From Amaranthus tricolor (lineage: Eukaryota > Streptophyta > Magnoliopsida > Caryophyllales > Amaranthaceae): DNA of 64,000 nucleotides. The stretch spans positions 17,917,869 through 17,981,868 of the forward strand of contig NC_080057.1 of NCBI RefSeq assembly GCF_026212465.1. Reading direction: 5' to 3'. Shown here one piece after another: positions 37,966-49,259 of the stretch. The notes beneath the pieces are model-generated. The model was not told the DNA's origin. It saw nothing but the letters and a program-made list of their open reading frames with translations, and searched no databases. The stretch's first letter is position 1, and each line of letters starts with the position of its first letter. The position numbers and the translations under genes were made by a program.

Positions 37966-39679
37966 AGGAAAATAAGGTCTATAGCCTAAAAATTCTTCTT
38001 TTTTTTTCATTCTATTTATTAGAACCATTTAGTTTCGCCGTGTTGTAACAGAAAGACGAATGATATACTCTTTTTTATTATATATATAATATAGAATTCC
38101 AGTATACTCATAGTAAAGTAGGCTAATTCATGAATTGAATCAAATACAAATAGGCCTTTTCTTTTTTAAAAGCGGTAGAGTCGCACTCTTTAAAGGCCCT
38201 AAGAAAGAGGCTTAAGTGATCACTTCAAATCAAATCCGAGAAAAGGCTTCCACGAAACTCCTGTCTTAGTCTTCATTAAAAATTTTTTATGTTCTGGGAC
38301 ATAGATATTCAAGATATCCTATTATGAATCGCTAAAGTCTTCCTCCTTCTCCATTGTTCCAATCAGATCCGAAAAATGAGAAATCAATCAAAAGTCAGTG
38401 GACCTGAATTGAATCATGACTATATAAGCTATTCTTATATTAAGATTCAATATAGATGAAATCGTAGAAGCGGGCCTTTTCTTTCCTTGGACCACGTAAG
38501 AATTCGTCGTCCGGTTGAATCTTCTTGTTCCTGGATGCTCCATCAAAATCCATCGCTATTCCTTTCCTTCACTGAGAAAGGTTCATTCCAAGTCACAAGA
38601 GCAATCTTTCTTTTTTTTAATGAATTTTTCTTGTCGTTATGGTAATGCAATGCAAGAGGCCGGAAATCCGGTTGTTTCTGATGATGAAAAGGGCTTTTAT
38701 GTTATATTACATTTTGGAAAACCCCTAAAAGTAGGTAATGTTAGAAGACGGCTGTCGGTATCTGATGGTCAGATACCTACGGTCGGTATATCTTTGAAAG
38801 CTCAGACGGGGAGAAAAAATGGATTCCTCGAAGGCTACTTAAGGAACTTTAATGCCAACCAGAAGGTAGTTTACTTGCTTACTTGTTAGAGTAAGGACTG
38901 GAGCTGTTGAATATTGCTCAGTACTACTATAACTTAACAACCAAAAAGCTCTGCGTCGAACTTCAGCCCCTTCGAGTTGGCCACGGGGCAACAGCCTCTG
39001 ACGCCCCACACCACTGCGACAGGAGGGAGCTTGCCCATCAGACTACTTTGCCAAGAGGTGGCAGGAGGATAGCAAAAGCTGCCCAACCTACTTAAACAAC
39101 CGTCAGGCTTAGCCCGGTCTGAAGAAAGAAGAAAGTAGGCCCTGTAGAGAAGCGGATAGAAAAGATCGCCTATAGACTCAAGAGACCGGCTCGGTGAAAA
39201 CTCACCCCGTATTCCATGTAAGTCAGTTGACTTCGATTAGACCAGACCGACCCAGAGAGGAACGTGCCCACGAGGGCACCACCAGATGTTGTAGATGAAC
39301 CTAACCTACTAAAGAAGAAGTTGAGTATATCATAGCTGACCGTACCATGGGCTAGCCCATAGACCGACTGCACGAATGGAATACTACTTAGTCCAGTAGA
39401 AGGGCCAACCTGAGAGCAAGTCAAGCTGGGAACGGGCTGAGACTTACGATTCCGAAGACCAAGTCAGAGACTACTGGACGTCTCGCGGAGCGACTCTCAA
39501 TGAGGGCGTTGAGACTGTTCGAAAAAATGCTTTTTTGGCTTAATACGCCTTTACTAAAGATCAAAGAGTACGCTTGTACTCTGGCTAATAAGGAAAAGGG
39601 CTTTTTTAAATCCAAGGTTGACTCTGATTAGATCCTTAGCGCAAGCGCTAAGTAAGAAAGCTCCCTAAGATATATCATA
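37966..39679. other. Unassigned stretch after trnD
   Basis: AT-rich sequence continues past trnD and may be plastid spacer. An open frame at 38515-38889 (with segments NPVVSDDEKGFYVILHFGKP and VGNVRRRLSVSDGQIPTVGI) looks protein-like but I do not recognise it. Its last codons are a hairpin mini-element. Confidence 0.35.
38863..38896 (-). repeat. Hairpin mini-element
   Basis: AAGG, the tail TAGTTTACTTG, the hairpin CTTACTTGTTAGAGTAAG and AAGG. The hairpin is identical to that at 10646. It forms the C-terminus of the ORF that ends at 38889. Confidence 0.85.
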
Positions 39680-40014
39680 CACTATAGAGTTAAAAAAATA
39701 TAACTTAGGTCTGTCTCTAGATCAAATATGCTAGAGCGTCTTTATGGGGATATGTTTGATAGGGTATGGCACTTTGTAAAATCCCAGAGTTTTATTACTC
39801 TTTGCCTGTATTCAGTTGATGTATCTTCTTTGATTATTGGAGATACCCCTCTATGACTGATTTATCAAACATTTTTTACTTATTATATAACATATTAGTT
39901 TCTCTTATTAACAAAACATATTGTAATCTCTTAAAGAAGACGAACGTGGTAAAGACCCCTGAATTAAAAAACAGGAAAAAATCCATAACAAAATATTAAA
40001 AGAAAACAAAAATT
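39680..40014 (+). other. AT-rich leader of plasmid-like insert
   Basis: Composition changes to strongly AT-rich here and stays so through the following ORF, unlike the surrounding mitochondrial DNA. This probably marks the boundary of an integrated linear mitochondrial plasmid. No terminal inverted repeat was identified. Confidence 0.45.
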
Positions 40015-41330
40015 ATGACGAAATTTAGTAATTTTAAAACTAATATGAATAGTCCATATTTTTATTTTATAGGCAATTCAGTTTATATATCGTATGATAA
40101 CAAATCTAATGAAACAAAAAGGATCATCATTGATTTCTGGAATAAATTCTACCTGGATAATCTTGAAAATAATGATGGCGATGAATCTAAATCTAACAGA
40201 GTAATGTATAAAGAAGAAGTATTTAAAATATTGAATGATTTCAAATCAAATGAAACAAAACCATATAATCAGGATAAATTAAGAGAGTTGCAAGAGAAGA
40301 TTGAAAATCTTACAATGAAGTTTGATGCAAAATCAATTAATAGCACATGCAATCTCATTATGAGTCTAATGATTATACCTGATAAGAAGAATGCTAAGGA
40401 TTATTTAATGGAAAAATTAAAAAAAGATCAATATCCACAATTAGAATTACTTAATGAGTTAGGGCAATATACACTTGAAGCATTAATTGTTTATGTAATC
40501 TGTATTTTATATCGCTCTGATTCATCCATGGTTCGTGTTTCAACTTTAATTGATCACCTGGACAGGCATGTTAAAGCACATGTTTTACTAGTTAATCATA
40601 AATATCAAAGTAAAATAGAAAAAGAAGATGAAAAAAATGAGAGTTTATTTAAAAAACACCATATTGGTGTAGCATTAGTTGAATTTTTTGTTGATAGGAA
40701 TCTAATGGTATTAGAAAATTCTGAGAATAATAATGTACCTATTCAAAAGAAGAAGGGTAAATATTATTTACCTAAAAATCTTTATGCTATCCGTAATTTT
40801 GATGTATCATTACTACCAATTAAATTAAATTTACCTATGGTATGTAAACCGTTATCTTGGGGTAGTGCTTTACCATCAGGTTTATACCCTAAATATTTGT
40901 CTGACTTAAAAGGTGGTTACTTAAGTGGAATAACTGGTGCAATTAGTCGTTACAATCTGTTAAGCACGGGGGATATCAATCACTACTATATTGATATCAG
41001 TAATAGTTATAAGGAAATATGTAGTGTTATGAATAAACTTCAGAATCAGCCCTTCAAAATATCAAAACATATGATATCTTATATAAAAGTAAATAAACAA
41101 AAGTTAGTTAACTTCGGTTTACTTATGCCAGAGAATCTCGGTAGAGTTAATTTAAAAAATTTAGGAATTAACCTCAGAGAATCTTATATGAAAAATAATG
41201 ATATAATGAAAATATATTCTTATGCTGAATTGTTAGAAATTTTACATAAGGATGTTAACCGGGCTCAGTATGAGAGTATGTTATTAAATATAGCTGAAGC
41301 TTTTGAGGATTTTCGAAATTATTTTATAGA
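40015..41330 (+). pseudogene. Truncated plasmid-type (phage-like) RNA polymerase
   Basis: An ATG-started frame of about 450 codons encodes an AT-rich, lysine-, asparagine- and isoleucine-rich protein. Near residues 275-310 it reads KLNLPMVCKPLSWGSALPSG followed by LYPKYLSDLKGGYLSG. This is the N-terminal landmark of the single-subunit RNA polymerases carried by linear mitochondrial plasmids, where (L)PMV.PP.W precedes the catalytic half. It then reaches NIAEAFEDFRNYF and ends where DFRGRIYR-type palm sequence would be expected. The fingers and palm domains are missing, cut by fusion to LINE DNA at 41305-41331, so it is inactive. Confidence 0.75.
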
Positions 41331-42910
41331 GCATAGAACAAGAAGCAATGGGTATAAAATCCTTTACTAAAGTGGGATTTGGAACTTTAGGAACAAGTGT
41401 AATGGATGTGCAGTTCATAGCCTTACAAAAGACCCCATACTGGAAGAATTTTTGGATGGCTCTAAACACATCATCTTTAATAAAATGCCATGCTGTTTTG
41501 AAAAAAACTGAAACCCATCAATTCCAGGAGCTTTATCATCATCAATCCCTCTAAGAGCTTGATTCACCTCTTCCATTGTAACCTCTCTACACAGACTCTG
41601 TTGAGCTTCCAGGTTCAAAATAGACCCTCTCCTAATAACATAACAGGTAAATCAATAGAAGGAAGAGAAGAGGCTCTGCTACCTAATAATGATTTATAGA
41701 AGTGAAGAATCTCCTGTTGAATGCCAACAGGATCCTCAAGCCTATCACCCTGAGCATTATACAAGAGGTTAATTCTATTTGTATTATACCTAGCTTTCAT
41801 TGCAGCATGAAAGAAGTGATTATTTGAGTCCCCAAGCTTCAACCATTGAATCCTTGATTTCTGCTTTAGAGCAGACTCCTCAATAAAATTCCATTTTCTC
41901 AACAACTCTCCAGCTATCTTCTCATTTTCTTGCAATTGAACACTATCAGGATCTTGCTGTAACTGAAACTTAATTTGTTCCAAATTACTTCTTGCTGTCT
42001 CAATCTTCTCATTCAAGTTGTGAAATTCATTTTTATGCAAGCTTTTCATTTTCCCCTTCAAAAGTGTAAGATTTGCCCAAATTGCTCCTAACAGATTGTG
42101 AGAACCACTAGGATGCCAAAATTCATGCATAATAGTATGAAAATCAGCATGATGAGCCATGTAGTTGAAGAATTTAAAAGGCTTTCCCACAGTAAGAGGA
42201 TCATCAGCATATTTCAATAGGAGAGGGGAATGATCAGACAAAGAAGGCATCAAATAATCAACTACTATATGACCTTTATTTAACATCCATGTCACATTTC
42301 CAAAAGCACGATCAATTCTACTATGAATTCTTCTGTCAGCATAGCCTCTGCTAGACCAAGAAAAAGAAGGGCCAGTAGATTTCAATTCAGCAAGGTTTAA
42401 ATCAGTGACCCATTGAGACATATCCTTGATTTCAGCAAGTGAAACAGCTGTTCCATTAGTTCTATCATCAGTATACATGACGGCATTAAAATCACCCAAA
42501 ATGAACCATTGGTCTAACTGAGAATAACTAGCCAAAGATCTGATCTTCTCCCAAAGCCCAACTCTATGATCAATAGTGTGTAATCCATAACAAAGAGTAA
42601 TTTGGAAAAAAAAGGAATTAACATCTTTAAGCTCACAATGAATAAGTTGCTCATGTACCTCTAACACCTCTACTTCAATGATTTGAGGATTCCAACCAAT
42701 CCAGATTCCCCCCTTTGGAGAGCAAGAATAATTATGTTTCCATATCCATTTACTATTAAGTTGCTTAGTGATTTTCTCAAATTGTTGAGCCTTAACTCTA
42801 GTTTCCAGAACACCCATGAAACTTATTTTCTTTCTAATCATAAACTTCTTTAACTCTCTAATTTTAATAGGGTCATTACCCCCTCTAATATTCCATGTAC
42901 AAATAATCAT
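41305..42910 (-). mobile_element. LINE fragment A (endonuclease and RT start)
   Basis: The minus strand from ATG 42910 encodes MIICTWNIRGGNDPIKIREL, an apurinic-type endonuclease with GVLETR, FILGDFNAV, DRRIHSRIDRAFGN and SLSDHSPLLL. After frame changes comes the RT entry (VNQALRGIDDDKAPGIDGF, NCTSITLVPKVPNPTLVKDF and SMLYKIISKIL). It stops inside the 27 bp shared with the RNA polymerase fragment. It is a nuclear LINE that lost its RT core. Confidence 0.88.
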
Positions 42911-43122
42911 TAGGTAAAATAAGGATTACCTGTATTAGTATCCCCTGGATCATTAGCTACCTCATTATGTGACACAACTTCTTCCTCAACTACTGTAGTT
43001 AAATCATTCATCATTGAAACTGGGTTAACAGTAGTGGGGAAATTCACTCTTCTGGCTCTAGTAGTTCTTCTGGGCACCACTCTCCATGCTCCATCATCTT
43101 CTGAGGTTACACTCAAAGGGGC
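42911..43122 (-). mobile_element. LINE ORF1 C-terminal remnant
   Basis: A minus-strand frame directly upstream of the endonuclease start encodes a polar tail (WRVVPRRTTRARRVNFPTTV). This fits the end of a LINE ORF1, which normally precedes the endonuclease ORF. Assignment rests mainly on position. Confidence 0.45.
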
Positions 43123-43159
43123 TTGAGCTGGAGTAACAACAAGATTTGTAGGTGTAGCT

Positions 43160-43285
43160 GGATGGGCATTGAGGTTCTGGACAACTCCATTGAGTGGCCT
43201 TTTTTGGAATCTGTTCTTTTGGAATTGGGTTTTCCTTTTAAATTTCTTGGCTGGATTATGGCTTGCCTCTGTGTCTTATTCAATT
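43160..43285 (+). mobile_element. LINE RT scrap
   Basis: SIEWPFLESVLLELGFPFKF followed by LGWIMACL corresponds to the RT segment (DSVEW..L...L..LGFP..F..WI..C) that should lie downstream of an endonuclease. Here it is upstream of LINE fragment B, so pieces have been rejoined out of order. Confidence 0.65.
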
Positions 43286-43292
43286 CTCATCA

Positions 43293-44334
43293 ATGGAGTA
43301 CAAACTATTAGCTTGGAATTGTCAAGGCATATCAAATAAAAAGACTATCTCAATCCTTACTCTATCAAGTAAGCAAGTAAACTACCTTAAAGAGTTAATA
43401 GATATTTACAAAATCAATGTAGTGATACTCTTAGAACCTAGGGTAAGCGGTATAACAGCTCTATCAATTATTAAGACTTTAGGAATGGCAAAGTCACATA
43501 GAGTTGAAGCTATAGGTTTTTCAGGAGGTATTTGGATTTTATGGCATCACAGCATCAATGTTAAAATCATTCACAACGATTGGCAATTCATTCACATGCA
43601 TGTAATTTTTCCTGGTAATATAAGCACTCATTTAACTTCTGTATATTGAAGAACCACAAATTATAAGAGTTTTATGGGATAAACTCACTATACTGGCAGC
43701 AACAATTTCTGAGCCCTGGATTGCATTGGGAGACTATAATGCTTATACTGAGGTTCTGGATAAATTAGGGGGTAGGGCTTCAAATGGTTGCATGAGATTT
43801 AGGAATTGGATCCAGTCCTCAAAACTAATAGATTTAGGTTTCACTGGCTCTAGATTTACATGGTCACGAGGAAGATGTCATGAGAGAATTGATAGGGCAT
43901 TGGGGAATGAGGGGTTGTTGGATATCTTTGATAGCATCATGGTAAGACACTTACCTAGGTTAGCCTCTGACCACTCCCCTATCCTAGTAAATTTGATCCC
44001 TAAAGAAAATGTAAAAAACCAAGGCAGAGCATTTAGATATCTATCAACTTGGGAATGTCATGAGGATTGGAAACCTTGGTTAAAAAATGCTTGGCAAAAA
44101 AGTGACCCTTTTGTTGAAGCTCTCACCATCTTACAAGTTAAGACAGAGGATTGGAAACATAACATTTTTGTTGACATATACAAAAGGAAACGAAGGAATT
44201 TTGCAAGACTAGAAGGATTGCAAAAACACCTAGCCCTTAGTCCTACAACTAAAATCAGAAAACTTGAATTGAAGCTGAGGGAGGAGCTTGAAAGAACTCT
44301 AACACAAGAAGATGTACGCAACCTTAGACTGTAA
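43293..44334 (+). mobile_element. LINE fragment B (endonuclease)
   Basis: MEYKLLAWNCQGISNKKTIS opens an apurinic-type endonuclease. It continues KINVVILLEPRVSG, SGGIWILWHHS, then after a frameshift ALGDYNAYTEVLDKLGGRAS, FTWSRGRCHERIDRALGN and LASDHSPILV. The C-terminal linker ends with NLRL and a stop. A 30-bp hairpin mini-element inside it (43359-43388) adds ten codons without changing frame. It is transcribed opposite to fragment A. Confidence 0.88.
43355..43388 (+). repeat. Hairpin mini-element inside LINE endonuclease
   Basis: CCTT, the hairpin CTTACTCTATCAAGTAAG, the tail CAAGTAAACTACC and CCTT. It splits codons for SIL and KELIDIY. Excision of 30 bp gives SIL-KELIDIYKIN, the expected endonuclease text. 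Confidence 0.92.
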
Positions 44335-45019
44335 TTTAAACGAGTATAGGATAGTAATATATTACCTTAGTGGGGGTGTTTAAGCAAACTTCTTCTATCA
44401 TTCTCGGTATCAACTAATTACCTCCTCGTATTACGTATTAGAAATATACGAAAAAGGGTAACCTGATCTCCTCACTGGGGTTCTTTGCATTGGACTCGCT
44501 CGGTTCGTCTGTTCATTGTAGGAAAGCGTTTATGGAACAAGCTCTTTTTAGAGGTGTCCCCCCTGCTTTCTTTCTCTGATTCCCAATATGAGTGAGACCA
44601 AGACGGCTGGCTGGAGTGCCAAAAATCAGCTGGTCATGTCATGACTTCTAAATGCAATTCTTCCTCCAATTTATACCAGTCTTCTATTTAAGACATCGGC
44701 TAAATAGGTATGGTCTAGAGGAGCGAAAGCCACTCGACCAACGGGAGAGGAGCTAGAAGAAGTCCTAACTCTAACTACCGACTAAATAAGAGGAAGATAG
44801 GATTCTCTCGATCTATCTAATGCAACAAGTCTCCTCCTACTATTAGGATAGGAAAATCCGTTTTTAGGGTAAATGATTAAGTCTATTCCTTACTGCTTTT
44901 GACATGGGTTCATTCCTATCCAGCGGCAGAAGACGAAGCAGCTCGCTACTCGACTTTATCTTCTAACGGGGTTGCCAAGCCCCTTACTGTCTTGAACCCG
45001 AGTGAAGCATTCCACCTCA
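44335..45019. other. Spacer without recognised genes
   Basis: No gene or RNA was recognised between the LINE and the psbC scrap. Confidence 0.5.
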
Positions 45020-45135
45020 GAATGGATTCTTAGTGTGGACGATTTTGAAGATATAATAGGAGGACATGTATGGATAGGTTCCATTTGTATACTTGGTGGA
45101 ATCTGGCATATCTTAACTAAACCTTTTGCATGGGC
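45020..45135 (+). pseudogene. psbC: Plastid psbC fragment
   Basis: The codons read [20 protein letters not shown] and [19 protein letters not shown], a segment of the photosystem II CP43 protein. Only about 39 codons remain, and both ends join unrelated sequence. It is plastid DNA captured by the mitochondrion, with no function expected. Confidence 0.88.
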
Positions 45136-46009
45136 CCTACTGGGCAACAAAAAAGAGGATATCAGTTTCCATTTGGGAAAGAGTCGACTTTTTCTTATAG
45201 AGAAAGCGTGTTATAGAAGCGCGTATGCCGGAAACTCTATTATTATTTATATATTTATAACAAAGCCTATTTCTTTGAAGAAAATGGTTTACCAGCATTG
45301 ATCTTAATCAGTCTGCTTTGCCGAAATTCGTCAATGAATTCCGCGTTTTCATATTCAGAATACTCTACTGAAGAATAGGCAAGAATCAACCTCTTCCGAG
45401 CGAGGTTTTGATAGATCGCAGAATCCGAAAAGCAGCTTCTAAGTGAGATGATCTCGGCTTGTCCATAAAAATAGGCTGATCACTTCCCCCTATGTTGTAA
45501 GTGTAAACAATGTCAGCGATAATTAGTCAAGTTGAAATAAGGGCAACTTTTTTTTAAAGCCAAGGCAAGAATGCCACGAATGGTGTTTAGCAACCCGGGG
45601 CAAATCTTTCTTCTATCTCTAAAGGGGTTCGACTCAATATTCTTGAAGGAATCCTTTAGCTACTAATGACGCTTTGTATCTTTCTACTGAGCTATCTGTT
45701 TTATGCTTGATCTTGTAAATTCACTTGCAGCCAATGGCTTCTTTCTCTGCAGGCAATGAGACTCAGTTTTCTTCTTTTTTTCTTGCATAGTCTTTCTTCA
45801 GCAAGAATGATTGGAAGCTTCAGCAAAGAATTCAGGTTCATGAGAAGATTGAACTGACATGAGGTAAGCTCGATGTTTTAGAGAAAACGATTCATAAAAT
45901 AAGAAAAAAAACCTTCAACGGGATAAGAAACTTGAGAAGATTAACGAACCTGAGAGAAGGATCCAGAATCTAATCTAAGGAAGCGACTGGAAGGAAAGCA
46001 ACTGGGCTA
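45136..46009. other. Spacer without recognised genes
   Basis: No gene or RNA was recognised. Confidence 0.5.
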
Positions 46010-46480
46010 GACTGCTGATCTTCTAGAGTAGTCTGACTTTTGGAAAGAGACTGTAATCGTCGCCGAGAAGAAAGATGCTGTTCCGGATGACTGGAAGCCT
46101 CTGAGGTCAGCTGAACAGGCTGACAATCGGCGGAAGATGCTGGCCTGAAGAGTGAGGCTGATCCATAACATCAACTGCAGAAGAATGAAGTTCGAGTTGA
46201 TGAACAGGAGAAGGCCATAATACATCTCCATCACTATTCTCCTCCAGGGCTTCTTAATTAAGAAAAGGAAAATATGAGGTGACCTCATTAAAGAGAACAT
46301 TCAAGGATACATCGAGTCTCTTGGATTTCACGTCATAGCATCTATCTATATTCGGACTGAGCATATCCAAAAAAGACACAAGTGCTTGCCTTGAGGACAA
46401 TTTATCTCTTAACTGCGCAAGAATATAAACAAAACAACAAAAAAGGTGCATCCAAACACTCGCAAATGCCTATAGGATGG
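46010..46480 (-). mobile_element. Ty1/copia integrase-RT linker fragment
   Basis: Read on the minus strand in shifting frames: LRVFGCT, DKLSSRQALVSFLDMLS and RCYDVKSKRLDVSLNVLFNE. These follow the copia pattern (LRVFGC..., F.GY...KGY, ...R....S.DV.F.E) at the end of integrase. The sequence is frameshifted throughout. Confidence 0.7.
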
Positions 46481-47228
46481 TGCTGCCCCAGTAAGAAGTT
46501 CGTGAGGTGCCGCTGTAGCTTCTTTCCTCTCTCTTCTCCCCCCCCCAAAAAAAGTAAAAAGGAGAGAGATGTCCCGTCCTTTCTTTATGCATATTCATAT
46601 ACATAGCCAGACACAAAGGTGTACAATCCGGTAAAAATCCGCGGTTCTTTAAGTGAATGAACTCTAGGTTTTCTTACTTGCTTTAGTGGCTGCCAAAGGC
46701 CAACCGAGAGGGGAGAACGAATGGCTCAGGAATCGACCGGTTCCGAGCAGATTCGTGGAATTATTGTAGGAGAATTTGATTCTCGTAGAATAAGAGGAGC
46801 CTTCTTAGGAAATGACTTAACTTAAAAGAAGGATTCCGCTGCTGCAAGGCGAGAGAGCAACTTGTCTGGTCTTGCGGTGCACTCACTCCCGTTACAAGAA
46901 TGAGATGAAGCTTTTTCTCGACTCGAGACCAATACCCCTTACAACTCGCACCAATAGCGGCACTGAGCGGCCGGAGATTGATTGAAAAGACAGCCCGCCT
47001 CTTTAGGATTGTGAGAAAGAGCACACACACGGGACCTGACCTACTAATCATCATCTCATCTAGCGCGAAGCAAAAAGAAAGGTCCCCCTTCCCGGCCCCC
47101 TAGCCACCTACCTACTCGTGCTCGTAGCTCGATCGGAGGTCAAGAGGGTGGTCCGGCGGAAAAACATAAGTCGTCCGTATCAAGTGATACGTGAATTGCT
47201 CAGTAGTGCTTCGCCACTACCGTAGCTG
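46481..47228. other. Spacer upstream of trnG
   Basis: No gene was recognised on either strand. Confidence 0.5.
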
Positions 47229-47300
47229 GCGGAAATAGCTTAATGGTAGAGCATAGCCTTGCCAAGGCTAAGGTTGAGGGTTCAAGTCCCTCCTTCCGCT
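47229..47300 (+). tRNA. trnG-GCC: tRNA-Gly (GCC)
   Basis: The 72-nt tRNA has the acceptor stem GCGGAAA with CTTCCGC and the anticodon loop CTTGCCAA (GCC). The T arm contains GGGTTCAAGTCCC. It is the native mitochondrial type. Confidence 0.95.
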
Positions 47301-47664
47301 CCGGGCTTCGTCGTTTAGTGGTAAGGAGTGGAGTAGGCGGCGAGTAGAGTGCATAAGTTTTAGAGTTAGAGAGAGGCAATGAAATTGAAGTGGGATGTGG
47401 AATGTGATTGGTGATGGATGGTGGTTCTTAAATAGGTTCGGGATCATCTCGCATCTGGATCTGCCGTTTTTTCGGGAGGGGAACAAGAGAATGAGGTTTG
47501 TTTTCATTTTGAAAGAAATGCTTTTCTATGATCGACACGAGTTTTAGACAGCGTCTTGAACTCTGGGACCGCACTCGGTATGTCGGCCTCAAGTTCCTCG
47601 GCGAGGCAACTACTAATCCTTCTTCTCTTCCTTCTCGCCTTTCTTCTAAAAAAGTCTTTTTTTT

Positions 47665-47762
47665 CCTTACTCTATCAAGTAAGTAAGTAAACTACCTTAC
47701 TTGTTCCAAGTAAGTGAATTGGCATTACCTTACTCTAAAGAGTCAGTAAATTTCATTGCCTT
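47665..47762 (+). repeat. Tandem array of three hairpin mini-elements
   Basis: Unit 1 is the hairpin CTTACTCTATCAAGTAAG with a GTAAACTACC tail. Unit 2 is CTTACTTGTTCCAAGTAAG with a TGAATTGGCATTACC tail. Unit 3 is a CTTACTCTAAAGAGTCAG hairpin with a TAAATTTCATTGCC tail. Successive units share CCTT. Confidence 0.85.
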
Positions 47763-49187
47763 CGCCTTCGGCGATTACCGGCTGGAAAGGCTTGGCTCAA
47801 CATTGGATTTCTTTGAAAAGAACCAAGGATGGCGTTCATTCAATCAAATCTTTTATGCTAACTCAAACTAATTACTGTCTTTGGAAAGAGTTGTTCCCCG
47901 CATTCTTTCCTTTCTACTGGTTTTTGAAAGCTAAAAAGATCCTCTTCCCCCATATTTTTTATCCTTCTCGCATCGGTTCTGCATCAGATGATGAGCCCAT
48001 GCGAAAACTTTCTCTTTGACGATAGGTAGGCTATTAGATTGAGTCGAAAGCCTGCCAAGGCATAAAGGGGTTCCGATTTGAGCGAGAGCCCGAACGGGGG
48101 ACGCGAGAACATCTTGATCGAAAGCTCCACTGTTCTGAATCGTGAAAAAGACTTTTCCAAATTCGATCAAATCGATCGAGAATCTCATCATCTGTTAGGT
48201 GGGCTGACCGACCGACCGAGTTGGGCTAAGCGTCCATGTCACAGAACCTTTCTCTAGCCAAAAAGAAATCCCATTTTTGATCGAATCGGAAAAATTAATT
48301 GGCAAATGAAAAATCTACCGTTTTAACACTCATAAAAACCCTAGAAAAAAAAAGTAACTAAGACAAGAGCTAAGTAAGCAAGCAAGAAGGAGAGGCTAGA
48401 AAAGGCAAGGGGCTCTCCATCTCTAGGAGGATTGTGTCCACGATCTGGTAATCTAAGCTTTGCTTCTTCTGGTCGGCTCGTATTAGCCTGTGCTTTATTA
48501 CAGCTATCGCTATCTCGTTCTTTTAGTCTTTTTAACGGTACTTGAATCTTAAGTCGCGGTCATGTCTTGCCCTCCTCTAGTATAGTGACCGCTTTCATCT
48601 TTTCCCCTAATTTTTTCATTTCCAGGCTCAAGTGCCTCTTCATCCATCTTAATTCCAAAGGCGAGCATCTCCTGACTTACACTGCTATGGGTTAGAGTCA
48701 ATAGTTCTTAACCAACTCTTTCTCGCCGAGCTTTCAAAAGTTTTAAGAGAGAATAGGGAGTAAGGCAATGCAATTGTAGAAATTGGGCTCGGACTTTCTT
48801 TCTTCTCCTGCGGAGCTCTGAGAAAGTCACCGGTGGCAGGTTAGGACAGTTCTCTTGCTGCTGATTTGGCCCTGCGCGGATTCAGGAGCTTCTTCTTTAG
48901 TCTAGGTTATGAAAAAAAAAGAAAGGTAGTTTACTTACTTAGTGCTTGCATTAGTCTAGAAGGGGTGGACGAGAACAAGAAGCGTTCGCCAACTTTGATA
49001 GACATAGCATTGCAAGCAAATAGAGCAGGGAGCTTACTCTTTCTTTCTATTAGAGTCGCGAGCTTGTTGTAGTCGGTCCTAAAGGGAGAATCTTGCTACT
49101 TACTTGCTATATCCCCGCGTCCTTGCACGGCTCGAATTTCTTCGGGAAATCCCTTTCCCCGTTCTATCGTCCAAAACAGGCCGTATA
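47763..49187. other. Spacer upstream of trnQ
   Basis: No gene was recognised. One degenerate hairpin unit lies at 48923. Confidence 0.5.
48923..48954 (-). repeat. Degenerate hairpin mini-element
   Basis: AAGG, the tail TAGTTTACTTA and a CTTAGTGCTTGCATTAG hairpin. The closing AAGG is lost. Confidence 0.6.
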
Positions 49188-49259
49188 TGGAGTATAGCCA
49201 AGTGGTAAGGCATCGGTTTTTGGTACCGGCATGCAAAGGTTCGAATCCTTTTACTCCAG
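49188..49259 (+). tRNA. trnQ-UUG: tRNA-Gln (UUG)
   Basis: The 72-nt tRNA has the acceptor stem TGGAGTA/TACTCCA and the anticodon loop TTTTGGT (UUG). The T arm is GGTTCGAATCC. It is the native mitochondrial form. Confidence 0.95.

Noticed and set aside
37756..38028. Minus-strand ORF across trnD
   Set aside because: It is a chance frame through the tRNA gene and its flanks.
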